Part shown: in pieces, positions 1-6,469 of the stretch | Position numbering within the stretch: position 1 is the first letter of the stretch | Layout of the letters: each line of letters starts with the position of its first letter | Assembly: GCA_017694135.1 (NCBI GenBank) | Contig: JADING010000064.1 | Span: forward strand, 1 to 9,415 | Length of the DNA: 9,415 nt | Reading direction: 5' to 3' | From: Candidatus Scatoplasma merdavium | GTDB taxonomy: Bacteria; Bacillota_I; Bacilli_A; RFN20; CAG-288 | Notes under the pieces: generated by a model | What the model was told of the DNA's origin: nothing | Databases searched by the model: none | Seen by the model: only the letters and a program-made list of their open reading frames with translations | Translations under genes and position numbers: made by a program

Positions 1-128
1 GGGGTCTAGTCGACCCCTTAGACTATTATCTGAAACAAAAAGACAAAGTTTTTAATACGGAGAGAACCGCCCAGTGCCGAACGGCATGCTAGGTGGTGTG
101 AGAGGGGCTTAATTGTCACCTACTCGAT
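1..128 (+). mobile_element. 3' end of a group II intron, truncated by the window edge
   Basis: Group II introns are self-splicing retroelements, usually carrying a reverse transcriptase gene in domain IV. This stretch ends with recognisable domains V and VI (annotated separately). Upstream, bases 1-17 form a perfect 6-bp hairpin (GGGGTC/GACCCC) that fits domain IV sequence after the intron's protein gene. Frame 3 is open from the left edge to a TAG at 90-92 and reads GLVDPLDYYLKQK near its start. This could be the tail of the intron reverse transcriptase, but it runs into domain V, and frame 2 stops earlier, at 53-55, so I cannot say which frame is the real gene end. The intron lies on the strand opposite the neighbouring permease gene, just past that gene's 3' end. 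The rest of the element lies outside the window. Confidence 0.8.
65..128 (+). ncRNA. Group II intron domains V and VI (catalytic hairpin and branch-point helix)
   Basis: Domain V folds as a 34-base hairpin. A66-G74 pairs with C89-T97, with one C72/A91 mismatch. A two-base bulge (T87-G88) follows, then TGCC/GGCA closed by a GAAC loop. The catalytic triad position reads CGC (68-70), as in bacterial class C introns; other classes have AGC. Domain VI follows: GAG (100-102) pairs with CTC (123-125) and AGG (103-105) with CCT (119-121), leaving A122 bulged. That A is the expected lariat branch point, seven bases from the end if splicing occurs after the AT at 127-128. The pairing was checked by eye; the exact splice point is inferred. 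Confidence 0.82.
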
Positions 129-130
129 TT

Positions 131-170
131 AAAAGACTCTACCATCTAACTGATAGAGTCTTTTTTATTA
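131..170. terminator. Bidirectional intrinsic terminator between the intron and the permease gene
   Basis: An 11-bp perfect stem (131-141 with 154-164) encloses a 12-base loop. Read on the + strand it ends in a six-T run (161-166), a strong terminator for transcripts leaving the intron. Read on the minus strand it lies about 25 bases past the permease stop codon and ends in a shorter TCTTTT tail, so it can also end the exonuclease-permease operon. The first intron-external base (about 129) lies two bases from the stem. Confidence 0.8.
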
Positions 171-189
171 ATCGCTATTATAAATTTCT

Positions 190-1656
190 TTACTGCCTCA
201 ACTGAAACAAGTTGTTCACGCTCGATATTAGAATCGCATTAGATATACCAGTAATGACAAATTCCAAGAGGAAGAAAAGCCCGATAACATAAACAGGAAT
301 AGAAACTTCTTTTGCTTTACCTTGGAAGACTTTCATAACGATGTAAGTTATCATACCTATACCCATACCATTAGATAAAGAATAGGTAAGAATCATAGTC
401 ACAAAAGTCATAATTCCAGAGATGAGCATCGTCTTATCACCAGAAGCGAGTTCTTTAAATGAACTTGACATAATGGTTAAACCAACAACAACTAAAGCAA
501 TAGCATTTACAGATGAATAAGAGAAAATTGAGAAAACCGGAAAAGCAAAGCCGGCAAGGAGGAACAACAAAGCTGTAACGCAGCTAGAAAGTCCAGTCTT
601 CGCTCCCAGAGAGATTCCTACCGTCGATTCGGCGAAAGAAGTGACAGTTGAAGTACCTAAAGGTCCGCAAATCAAAGCTCCAAAAGCGTCAGCAACCATA
701 GCCTTCTGTCCGTTAACTAATCGGCCTTCTTTATCTAACAAACCGCAGTCACGTCCAGCAGTAACTAAGGTAGCGGTAGTGTCAAACAAATTGACAAAAA
801 TCAAAGTGAATATAGCGATGTAACCATCGACGTTAGTAAATATGCTTTTAAACATCGCACCGATATCAGTTTCCCCGTTTAATGCTCCGAAGAATATGAC
901 ATCTTTAAGTCCGTTAGCTCCCCAAGACAGCCCTTCATCTAACCACGGAGCGATAGGCAAACCGGAATCAAAAGCTTGCTGACTACCAGAAACTGAATAA
1001 ATAATGCTTGACCAAATAACACCGACAACGGCCGTGACTAACAAGCCAATTGGCACAGCTAGCTTTGATACAATTCCTTGCTTTCTTAAGGCTGATAAAC
1101 CGAGAGTCAGTAAAATACCTAAACAAGCTAACAAAACGCCAGGTTTAGAAAAATCACCTAAAGTAACTAAGGTTGAAGAATCAGAAATTAACCCGCAGCC
1201 TTGAGCGCCAACAAAGAGAATAAATCCTCCTAAGCCGATTGAAATAGCCGCCTTAAGCCCAACCGGAATAGCTTCGATAATAATGCGTCGAAGCGGAGTA
1301 AGAGTAAAGCAGAAAAAGATAATACCATTGACAAGAAGCAGAAGCATTGACTCTTGCCAAGAATACCCCATCTGAGCACAGACTGTATAAGCCAAATAAG
1401 CATTCATACCCATACCGGCAGAAAGCGCAATAGGATAGTTGGCAAATACACCCATTATTAAAGTCACTAAGAAAGAAACTAAGGCGGTTGAGACAAATAC
1501 GCCTTCCTGTGACATTCCCATGCTCGAAAGAATCGAAGAATTGACAGGTAAGATATAAATCATAGCGGCAAAGGTAACTAAACCGCCGATGATTTCAGAT
1601 TTAAAACTAGCTTGTCGTTCTTCTAAATGAAAAAATTTTCGAATTGCATTAACCAT
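190..1656 (-). CDS. NCS2-family purine permease (AzgA/PbuG type, adenine/guanine/hypoxanthine uptake)
   Basis: This is a cytoplasmic-membrane, proton-coupled nucleobase importer, probably feeding purine salvage. The 488-residue length and many hydrophobic segments fit the AzgA/PbuG branch. Family signatures visible are ALSAGMGMNAYLAY (residues 77-90), IPVGLKAAISIGLGGF (130-145), FDTTATL in the substrate-binding region (291-297) and GTSTVTSFAES followed by GxxTG (334-355). D292 and E343 sit where the family's substrate-contacting acidic residues lie. The start is supported by an AAGGAGA ribosome site seven bases upstream. That site lies directly after the TAG stop of the exonuclease gene, 13 bases away, so the two are probably co-transcribed and translationally coupled. 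No purine riboswitch can precede it here. Family assignment is firm; the exact base preference (guanine/hypoxanthine or adenine) cannot be read from sequence. Confidence 0.93.
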   Translation of the reverse strand: MVNAIRKFFHLEERQASFKSEIIGGLVTFAAMIYILPVNSSILSSMGMSQEGVFVSTALVSFLVTLIMGVFANYPIALSAGMGMNAYLAYTVCAQMGYSWQESMLLLLVNGIIFFCFTLTPLRRIIIEAIPVGLKAAISIGLGGFILFVGAQGCGLISDSSTLVTLGDFSKPGVLLACLGILLTLGLSALRKQGIVSKLAVPIGLLVTAVVGVIWSSIIYSVSGSQQAFDSGLPIAPWLDEGLSWGANGLKDVIFFGALNGETDIGAMFKSIFTNVDGYIAIFTLIFVNLFDTTATLVTAGRDCGLLDKEGRLVNGQKAMVADAFGALICGPLGTSTVTSFAESTVGISLGAKTGLSSCVTALLFLLAGFAFPVFSIFSYSSVNAIALVVVGLTIMSSSFKELASGDKTMLISGIMTFVTMILTYSLSNGMGIGMITYIVMKVFQGKAKEVSIPVYVIGLFFLLEFVITGISNAILISSVNNLFQLRQ

Positions 1657-1669
1657 GGTTGTTCTCCTT

Positions 1670-2434
1670 CTATATATCTAATTCCAAGATTATCGGACAA
1701 TGATCAGAACCGTAGATATCATTTAAGATATCTGCAGAAACAATCTTATCTTTCAATCTGTTAGAAACCAAAAAATAATCTATGCGCCAACCGGCGTTAT
1801 TTTCCCTAGCTCTAAATCGATAAGACCACCATGAGTATTTGACTTCTTCTGGATGAAGATAGCGGAAAGAATCGGTGAAGCCGGAATTGAGCAGCTCGCT
1901 CATCTTTGTTCTTTCTTCGATAGTAAAACCAGCATTGTGAACGTTAGCTTTGGGGTTTTTAATATCTATTTCTTGATGAGCAACGTTTAAATCACCGGTG
2001 TAAACAACAGGTTTAACCTTATCAAGTTCAGTTAAATACTGACGGAGGCGATCTTCAAACTCCATGCGAAAATCCAATCGTTTTAAACCGTCGCCGGAAT
2101 TAGGGACATAACATCCGACAAAATAGAAGTTTTCAAATTCCAAACTAATAACGCGTCCTTCTTCATCGTAGGCGTTATCTTTAAGCCCATAATGGACGCT
2201 AAGTGGTTCTTTTTTCGTGTAAATCGCTACGCCAGAATAACCTTTTCTAACTTTAGAATTAGTCCAGTAAAGCGAATAACCTTCTTTAACAAAAGGAAAA
2301 TCCTTATGTTCAGTCTCAGTGAATTTCGTCTCTTGAATCGCAATTACATCTGCGTTGAGCTTTTCGAAATCCTCAGCAAAGTTTTTTTTAATAATGGCGC
2401 GAATGCCATTGACATTAAAGGAAGCAAATCTCAT
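1670..2434 (-). CDS. xth: Exodeoxyribonuclease III / AP endonuclease (ExoA/Xth family)
   Basis: This enzyme cuts DNA 5' to abasic sites and removes 3'-blocking groups in base-excision repair, using Mg2+ in the cytoplasm. The 254-residue protein is full length for the ExoA group. Active-site motifs are all present: N7 in FNVNGIR, E35 in QETK, Y109 in GCYVPNSG, D148 and N150 in GDLN, D219 in WRIDYFLVS and the D244-H245 pair in SDHCP. The start has only a weak purine-rich ribosome site (GAAAGAG). A terminator hairpin sits just 16-45 bases upstream, leaving little room for a promoter after it, so the gene is either transcribed by read-through or from a promoter overlapping the hairpin. It is followed closely by the purine permease. 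I see no missing catalytic residue. Confidence 0.95.
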   Translation of the reverse strand: MRFASFNVNGIRAIIKKNFAEDFEKLNADVIAIQETKFTETEHKDFPFVKEGYSLYWTNSKVRKGYSGVAIYTKKEPLSVHYGLKDNAYDEEGRVISLEFENFYFVGCYVPNSGDGLKRLDFRMEFEDRLRQYLTELDKVKPVVYTGDLNVAHQEIDIKNPKANVHNAGFTIEERTKMSELLNSGFTDSFRYLHPEEVKYSWWSYRFRARENNAGWRIDYFLVSNRLKDKIVSADILNDIYGSDHCPIILELDI

Positions 2435-2449
2435 CTCTTTCTCTTTCTA

Positions 2450-2479
2450 AGAAAATAAAAGAGGCCTTGCGGTCTCTTT
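2450..2479 (-). terminator. Intrinsic terminator after the 75-residue membrane protein gene
   Basis: On the minus strand the arms at 2471-2479 and 2458-2466 form a nine-pair stem (one G-T wobble) around a four-base loop (GCAA), followed by TTTTATTTTC. It lies about 20 bases past the small gene's stop codon and only 16 bases or so before the exonuclease start. It may therefore also act as a leader hairpin that limits expression of the exonuclease-permease pair. Confidence 0.85.
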
Positions 2480-2499
2480 AGTTTACACTAAGCAAGTTT

Positions 2500-2727
2500 T
2501 TATGAAGCCAAGAATAAATTGTGGAACAATAAGCACCAAACAACATCCAACCAGCCAATAATAATACCGCCAGGAATAGTTAAAATAGCTAAAATCAAAG
2601 CGATAGGACCATGGCAGCGGAAGAATTTACCCCAGCGGACGCCGATTTCAACGACCCAGTTAACGACAGGAATAATTAAAAGGATGATTTGAACGAGTCT
2701 GCTTTGTGAATTAAACCACTTATACAT
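2500..2727 (-). CDS. Small hypothetical membrane protein, 75 residues
   Basis: I do not recognise a named family with certainty. The start chosen (MYKWF) has a perfect AGGAGG seven bases upstream. An in-frame ATG 12 codons earlier has no such site and would place the promoter box inside the gene. The protein has two hydrophobic stretches, about residues 11-30 (LVQIILLIIPVVNW onward) and 41-68 (PIALILAILTIPGGIIIGWL onward), joined by a short basic loop (RWGKFFRC), so a hairpin membrane topology is likely. The second segment with its PGGIIIGWLDVVW motif faintly recalls the Pmp3/YqaE-type small membrane proteins, but the resemblance is too slight for assignment. It stands alone between a candidate small RNA upstream and a strong terminator downstream, so it is probably monocistronic. 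Confidence 0.75.
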   Translation of the reverse strand: MYKWFNSQSRLVQIILLIIPVVNWVVEIGVRWGKFFRCHGPIALILAILTIPGGIIIGWLDVVWCLLFHNLFLAS

Positions 2728-2746
2728 ACTTTTTCCTCCTATATTT

Positions 2747-2755
2747 AATATACCA
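2747..2755 (-). promoter_or_regulatory. Candidate extended -10 promoter of the small membrane protein gene
   Basis: The minus strand reads TGGTATATT, an extended -10 box. A poor -35 (TTTTAA) lies 17 bases upstream. Transcription would start around 2740, almost at the AGGAGG ribosome site, giving an unusually short leader. The same 11-mer (TGGTATATTAA) recurs 139 bases upstream in front of the candidate small RNA. Confidence 0.4.
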
Positions 2756-2779
2756 CACTTCACTCTGGCTTAAAATCGG

Positions 2780-2879
2780 AAAATAAAAAGCGGCTTCAGT
2801 TACTTGCGCTAATACACCGTAGCGCTGGAGACATTATTGCTTGAAATCGATAGTAGCTCGCTCCAATAACCTCAGCCGT
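2780..2879 (-). ncRNA. Candidate structured small RNA (or riboswitch-like leader) with three-way junction and terminator tail
   Basis: The gap between the DUF1292 gene and the small membrane protein gene folds on the minus strand into three helices. P1 pairs 2867-2878 with 2791-2802, interrupted by tandem G-A/A-G mismatches. P2 pairs TGGAG (2861-2865) with CTCCA (2826-2830), closing a 30-base loop. P3 pairs GCGCTA (2820-2825) with TAGCGC (2806-2811) around an eight-base loop. Only one and three bases join the helices (T2866; AAG 2803-2805). P1 runs directly into CTTTTTATTTT (2790-2780), a typical terminator tail absent on the other strand. An extended -10 box places +1 at about the first base of P1, giving a transcript of roughly 100 bases. 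I match it to no RNA family I know: it lacks T-box, purine, SAM, TPP, FMN, 4.5S or 6S consensus elements. It could instead be the terminator of the alaS operon or a leader for the next gene. Confidence 0.5.
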
Positions 2880-2885
2880 AAAATT

Positions 2886-2894
2886 AATATACCA
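2886..2894 (-). promoter_or_regulatory. Candidate extended -10 box in front of the structured RNA
   Basis: The minus strand reads TGGTATATT, with the TG motif of an extended -10 promoter. No good -35 is visible 17 bases upstream. The predicted start, six to seven bases downstream at about 2879, coincides with the first base of the P1 helix of the structured RNA. Confidence 0.45.
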
Positions 2895-2920
2895 TATTTT
2901 TCACTTTTAGAATAAATAAA

Positions 2921-3256
2921 TTAATCGCAACTTGAACAACATTGATCTTCTTCGTCTTCTTCTGCGTCTTCTTGCGGAACTAGCTTTCCATCGTAATAGT
3001 CTTCAACCGCTTGATTTAAGAATGAACGAATCTCATCGCTAAGTTCTTCTTCAAAGACACTTTGAATAGTTTCATCGTCTAAAAGTTGCATAACTTCAAG
3101 GCTATCTTCATCTTCAAGATCATCGAAGAAAAGATACGTGATGGAATCAATTGGACAAGTAATTGAAAATACCAGTTCTCTTTTAATAGAAGCACCGTCT
3201 TCATTTACTAATTCAATAATGTGAGAGTGCTCGTGATTTTCGTGTTCGTGCGCCAT
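2921..3256 (-). CDS. DUF1292 (YrzB-like) acidic protein with His-rich start and Cys-rich end
   Basis: The 111-residue cytoplasmic protein matches the DUF1292 family found downstream of ruvX in Firmicutes. Its core shows ELVNEDG, then a strongly acidic stretch and a YLFFDDLEDED segment. The biochemical function of the family is not known to me. Two features stand out: five histidines within the first 12 residues (MAHEHENHEHSH) and a CCSSC cluster at the extreme C terminus (residues 106-110), which together suggest metal binding. The start is set by GGAGGT seven bases upstream, located inside the last codons of ruvX, and the ruvX stop lies one base before this ATG, so translation is coupled. 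It is the last gene of the alaS operon. The nearest downstream terminator is the structured element at 2780-2879. Confidence 0.85.
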   Translation of the reverse strand: MAHEHENHEHSHIIELVNEDGASIKRELVFSITCPIDSITYLFFDDLEDEDSLEVMQLLDDETIQSVFEEELSDEIRSFLNQAVEDYYDGKLVPQEDAEEDEEDQCCSSCD

Positions 3257-3257
3257 T

Positions 3258-3671
3258 TTAATTACCTCCGTTTAAATAAGTTTCAAGGATGGTCTGAGCC
3301 GCCAATTTATCTACGACTTTCTTTCTTTTTGCCCTTGAGATATCATGCTCAATAAGAATTCTATTAGCGAGCATTGAAGTCATTCTTTCATCGACTAAAT
3401 CTACTTTTATATTACATCTTTCTTCGAGCTTTTGCTTAAACTCGCGGCAGATTCCTGACATCTTAGATTCGCTTCCATTCATGTTCAAAGGAAGACCAAG
3501 ACATATTTTATCGATTCCCTCTTTTTCGATTATACGCAAGACTTCTTCTATCGCCTTATCGTAATTCTCCTCTTCAAAGATGAATTCTTCATACCCTTGC
3601 GCAATAAGACCAGTTTTCGATATTGCGATACCTAGCGTCTTCGTTCCTAGGTCTAAACCAAGATATGCCAC
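3258..3671 (-). CDS. ruvX: RuvX / YqgF-family putative Holliday junction resolvase (pre-16S rRNA nuclease)
   Basis: This 137-residue RNase H-like nuclease family is essential in many bacteria and acts in maturation of the 16S rRNA 5' end and/or resolution of recombination junctions. The fold's motifs are in order: GLDLGTKTLGIAIS (residues 5-18) with catalytic D7, GLPLNMNGS (59-67), VDERMTS with E95 (93-99) and D121 in VVDKLAAQTIL (119-129). The start is GTG, sharing its first G with the alaS TAG stop (TAGTG). A GAGGAG ribosome site lies within the alaS 3' end. The one-base overlap indicates coupled translation from the alaS message. In Bacillus-like genomes ireB (yrzL) separates these two genes; here nothing does. 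Confidence 0.93.
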   Translation of the reverse strand: MAYLGLDLGTKTLGIAISKTGLIAQGYEEFIFEEENYDKAIEEVLRIIEKEGIDKICLGLPLNMNGSESKMSGICREFKQKLEERCNIKVDLVDERMTSMLANRILIEHDISRAKRKKVVDKLAAQTILETYLNGGN

Positions 3672-6280
3672 TAATTGAACTTCTCCTCAAATAGCTTTTG
3701 GGCTACATCGAGTCTTGACTTATCAGCAAAGCCACCATATGCAACATCGTTTTTACCACCGCCAGATCCAGCTAAGACTTGAGCAACCTCTTTAAGCAAT
3801 TTGTTAGCAGAATAGCCTTTTTCAAGTGTAGTCTTATTTAAACCAACGCAAATTTCTGATTTCTTCTCCTTAAGATTCAAAATGAGAACCGCGGAAGAAT
3901 CAACGCTAATTAAACTGTTTAAAACATCGTTAACTTGCTGTTTATCGTAATTGGTTAACTTCGCAACAAACACTTCAGTTCCGTTAATCAATTTACCATC
4001 CTTTTTGATCTTATCGACCTCAGCTTGAGCAAACTTAGCTTTGTAAGTTTCAACTTCTTTCAACAAGTTTTTCTTATCTTGAATAACCTGCTGAAGTTTA
4101 CTTAAAACTCCACTGGTAGAAGAAAGGCCTAACTCTTTGGCTAAATCTAATAAAAGGCGCGACTTTTCTTGAAGATACTCAAAGGCCTTGTAAGAAGTTA
4201 AAGCCACTACTCTTCTCACACCCGAAGCTATAGCCTGCTCAGAAACGATAGTGAACAACCCTATTTCAGAAGTCGATTTAACGTGAGTACCGCCGCAGAA
4301 TTCCTTAGAAACTTCTCCGAAAGATACAACGCGAACTTTATCATCATACTTCTCATTAAACAGGTGCATAGCCGAAGTTTTTAACGCCTCTTCTTTATCC
4401 ATAACTTGAGTCAAACAAGGTATGTCAGAAGCAATCTGCTCATTGACAAGTTTTTCAATTTGCGCAATTTCATCTTGCGTCAATTTTCTATCTAAAGTGA
4501 AATCAAAACGCATTTCGTCATCGTTAACTAATTGACCAGCTTGATGGCAGTCAGATGAAACAACCTTTTGCAAAGCCGCTTGGAACAAGTGAGCCGCAGA
4601 GTGATTCTTTTCAGTAGCTTGTCTTTTAATAAAGTCGGGTTTTAAAACAAGTTCATCACCGATGTGAATAGTCCCATAAAGAAGTTTCACAGAATGTAGA
4701 TTCTGCTTATTTGGAGCCTTGATGACAGAAGTGACTTCAGCTTCTAAAGAATCAGAAACGATTGTTCCAGTATCGCTAGCTTGACCACCTGATTCAGCGT
4801 AAAAATTTGTTTTCTCAAAGATAACTTCCCCTTCGGAACTTATCTCGTCCACTTTCTTTCCATCAATGAACAGTCCTATTACCTTAGATTTAATTTCCTT
4901 CTCTTCGTAAGTGAATTCACTAGGAGTTACAAATTCCAAGAAATCTTTATCTTGAGAGGCGAACGAAGCGAGATCTTTACGAGCCTTTCTAGCTCTTTCT
5001 TTCTGCTCGTTCAAAAGTTTGTAATAAGTATCTGTGTCGACTTTTTTACCGTTTTCAGCAGCGATTTCAACTGTTAATTCAACCGGGAATCCGTAAGTAT
5101 CAGAAAGCTTAAAGGCGTCTTCTCCAGAGATAATATCGCCATCTTTTGACAACAAATGAGAAAGCATATCTTCCCCTTGGCTAAGTGTTTTAGAAAATCT
5201 CTTTTCTTCCTGCAAAACCATTTTGTGAACACGGTCAACATTATCTAATAAATAAGGATAAAAATGCGACATTGAGTTGGCACAGACATTAACTAAATCA
5301 GCCAAGAAGCCTTCTTGCAAACCTAATTTTCTCGCGTGTCTTTCTGCTCTGCGCAACAACCTTCTTAAAACATATCCGCGAGACTCGTTAGAAAACATCG
5401 CGCCATCAGAAAGAGTAAAAGTCAGGGCGCGAACATGATCAGCAATAATGCGATAACTGGATTTATATTCCCCTTGATAAGAATATTTAGCATTAGCTTC
5501 AATAGCAGAAATAATCGGAGAGAAGAAATCTGTTTCGAAGTTCGTATCAGCGCCTTGAATAACACAAGCGATTCTTTCTAAGCCCGCACCAGTATCGATA
5601 TTTTTCTGCGGAAGCTCAGGATAATCTTCTCTTTTAAGGCCTTTTTTCGCATTATACTGCGAAAAAACTATATTCCAAATCTCAATATAACGATCGTTAT
5701 CTTCATCGTTAAAAAGCATAGCAACACCTTTGTTAGAAGGATCGTATTTCTCTCCTCGATCAAAATAGATCTCCGTATCAGGTCCACAAGGGCCTTCTCC
5801 TATTTCCCAGAAATTGCTCTTTAACGGAACCAAGTGAGACTCAATCATTCCGCATTTAATCCAGAGATTTCTAGTTTCTAAATCGTCTGGGTAATAAGTT
5901 ACATAAAGTTTTTCAACTGGAAAGCCGAAGTATTTATCGGAAGTTAAAAGCTCAAATGCCCAGGGTATAACTTCATTTCTAAAATAATCACCAATGGAAA
6001 AGTTCCCTAACATTTCAAAAAAAGTGTGATGGCGAGAAGTGTGTCCAACATTTTCAATATCGTTAGTTCTCAAACACTTTTGAGCGTTAGTTATCCTTCT
6101 GTGCTCTGGCCTTTTTGAGCCATCGAAATATTTTTTTAAAGCAGAAACTCCAGCGTTAATCCAAAGCAAAGAAGGATCGTTATTTGGAATTAAATTAGCA
6201 GACGGTTCAATATAATGTCCTTTTGAAGCGAAGAAATTCAACCATGTATCGCGAATTTCATCCCCTGTCATTTTTCTCAT
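3671..6280 (-). CDS. alaS: Alanyl-tRNA synthetase
   Basis: This class II synthetase charges tRNA-Ala and proofreads Ser/Gly mischarging. The 869-residue protein is complete. The catalytic domain (about 1-240) includes NDPSLLWINAG (34-44), motif 2 TSRHHTFFEMLGNFSIGDYF (81-100) and motif 3 NIDTGAGLERI (227-237). The tRNA-recognition region runs to about 460. The editing domain has the four zinc/active-site ligands H560 and H564 (HSAAH) and C662 and H666 (CGGTH). The C-Ala domain ends with the glycine-rich GSGGGKNDVAYGG near the C terminus. The start is supported by AAGGAGG seven bases upstream. A strong promoter lies about 35 bases upstream, and the short leader has no T-box, so tRNA-controlled antitermination is not apparent. 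It heads the operon with ruvX and the DUF1292 gene. Confidence 0.98.
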   Translation of the reverse strand: MRKMTGDEIRDTWLNFFASKGHYIEPSANLIPNNDPSLLWINAGVSALKKYFDGSKRPEHRRITNAQKCLRTNDIENVGHTSRHHTFFEMLGNFSIGDYFRNEVIPWAFELLTSDKYFGFPVEKLYVTYYPDDLETRNLWIKCGMIESHLVPLKSNFWEIGEGPCGPDTEIYFDRGEKYDPSNKGVAMLFNDEDNDRYIEIWNIVFSQYNAKKGLKREDYPELPQKNIDTGAGLERIACVIQGADTNFETDFFSPIISAIEANAKYSYQGEYKSSYRIIADHVRALTFTLSDGAMFSNESRGYVLRRLLRRAERHARKLGLQEGFLADLVNVCANSMSHFYPYLLDNVDRVHKMVLQEEKRFSKTLSQGEDMLSHLLSKDGDIISGEDAFKLSDTYGFPVELTVEIAAENGKKVDTDTYYKLLNEQKERARKARKDLASFASQDKDFLEFVTPSEFTYEEKEIKSKVIGLFIDGKKVDEISSEGEVIFEKTNFYAESGGQASDTGTIVSDSLEAEVTSVIKAPNKQNLHSVKLLYGTIHIGDELVLKPDFIKRQATEKNHSAAHLFQAALQKVVSSDCHQAGQLVNDDEMRFDFTLDRKLTQDEIAQIEKLVNEQIASDIPCLTQVMDKEEALKTSAMHLFNEKYDDKVRVVSFGEVSKEFCGGTHVKSTSEIGLFTIVSEQAIASGVRRVVALTSYKAFEYLQEKSRLLLDLAKELGLSSTSGVLSKLQQVIQDKKNLLKEVETYKAKFAQAEVDKIKKDGKLINGTEVFVAKLTNYDKQQVNDVLNSLISVDSSAVLILNLKEKKSEICVGLNKTTLEKGYSANKLLKEVAQVLAGSGGGKNDVAYGGFADKSRLDVAQKLFEEKFN

Positions 6281-6314
6281 AAAAAAGCCTCCTTACGCGA
6301 GCGCGTTCCTCTCT

Positions 6315-6343
6315 ATAATAGGTATTTTAAGTTTTTATATCAA
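6315..6343 (-). promoter_or_regulatory. Promoter of the alaS-ruvX-DUF1292 operon
   Basis: On the minus strand a -35 box TTGATA (6338-6343) and a -10 box TATTAT (6315-6320) are separated by exactly 17 bases, close to the housekeeping sigma consensus. Transcription should start near 6308, leaving a leader of about 28 bases. The leader can form only a tiny four-base-pair hairpin (ACGC/GCGT) before the ribosome site. Confidence 0.8.
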
Positions 6344-6469
6344 CTTGAAAGCGCGACCAAATAAACGATTTCGCTTTATCTATTGACGAAGTGGTAAAAA
6401 GATTCGCGGATATGTCTTGTGCCTATTATCAAGAAAAGATGAAGATGCGGTAATTTAATTAGCGATATC

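Noticed and set aside
641..1204. Open frames of 60-66 codons on the + strand inside the permease gene
   Set aside because: They lie antisense to a well-supported permease gene and have low-complexity translations with no domain. They are shadows of its codon pattern.
2192..2458. An 88-codon + strand frame over the exonuclease start region
   Set aside because: It is antisense to the conserved N-terminal exonuclease motifs, has no clear ribosome site and runs into the terminator.
2500..2763. The longer 87-residue version of the small membrane protein
   Set aside because: The upstream ATG lacks a ribosome site and would include the promoter-like TATATT. The internal ATG has a perfect AGGAGG at good spacing.
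2780..2879. Assignment of the structured RNA to 6S RNA, 4.5S RNA, TPP or another known riboswitch
   Set aside because: The length, the three-way junction and the lack of the conserved core sequences of these families do not fit. The chance resemblance to the TPP segment (CCAGCG) is too short.
6281..6343. Possible T-box leader before alaS
   Set aside because: The promoter leaves a leader of only about 28 bases, and no T-box core or antiterminator sequence is present.
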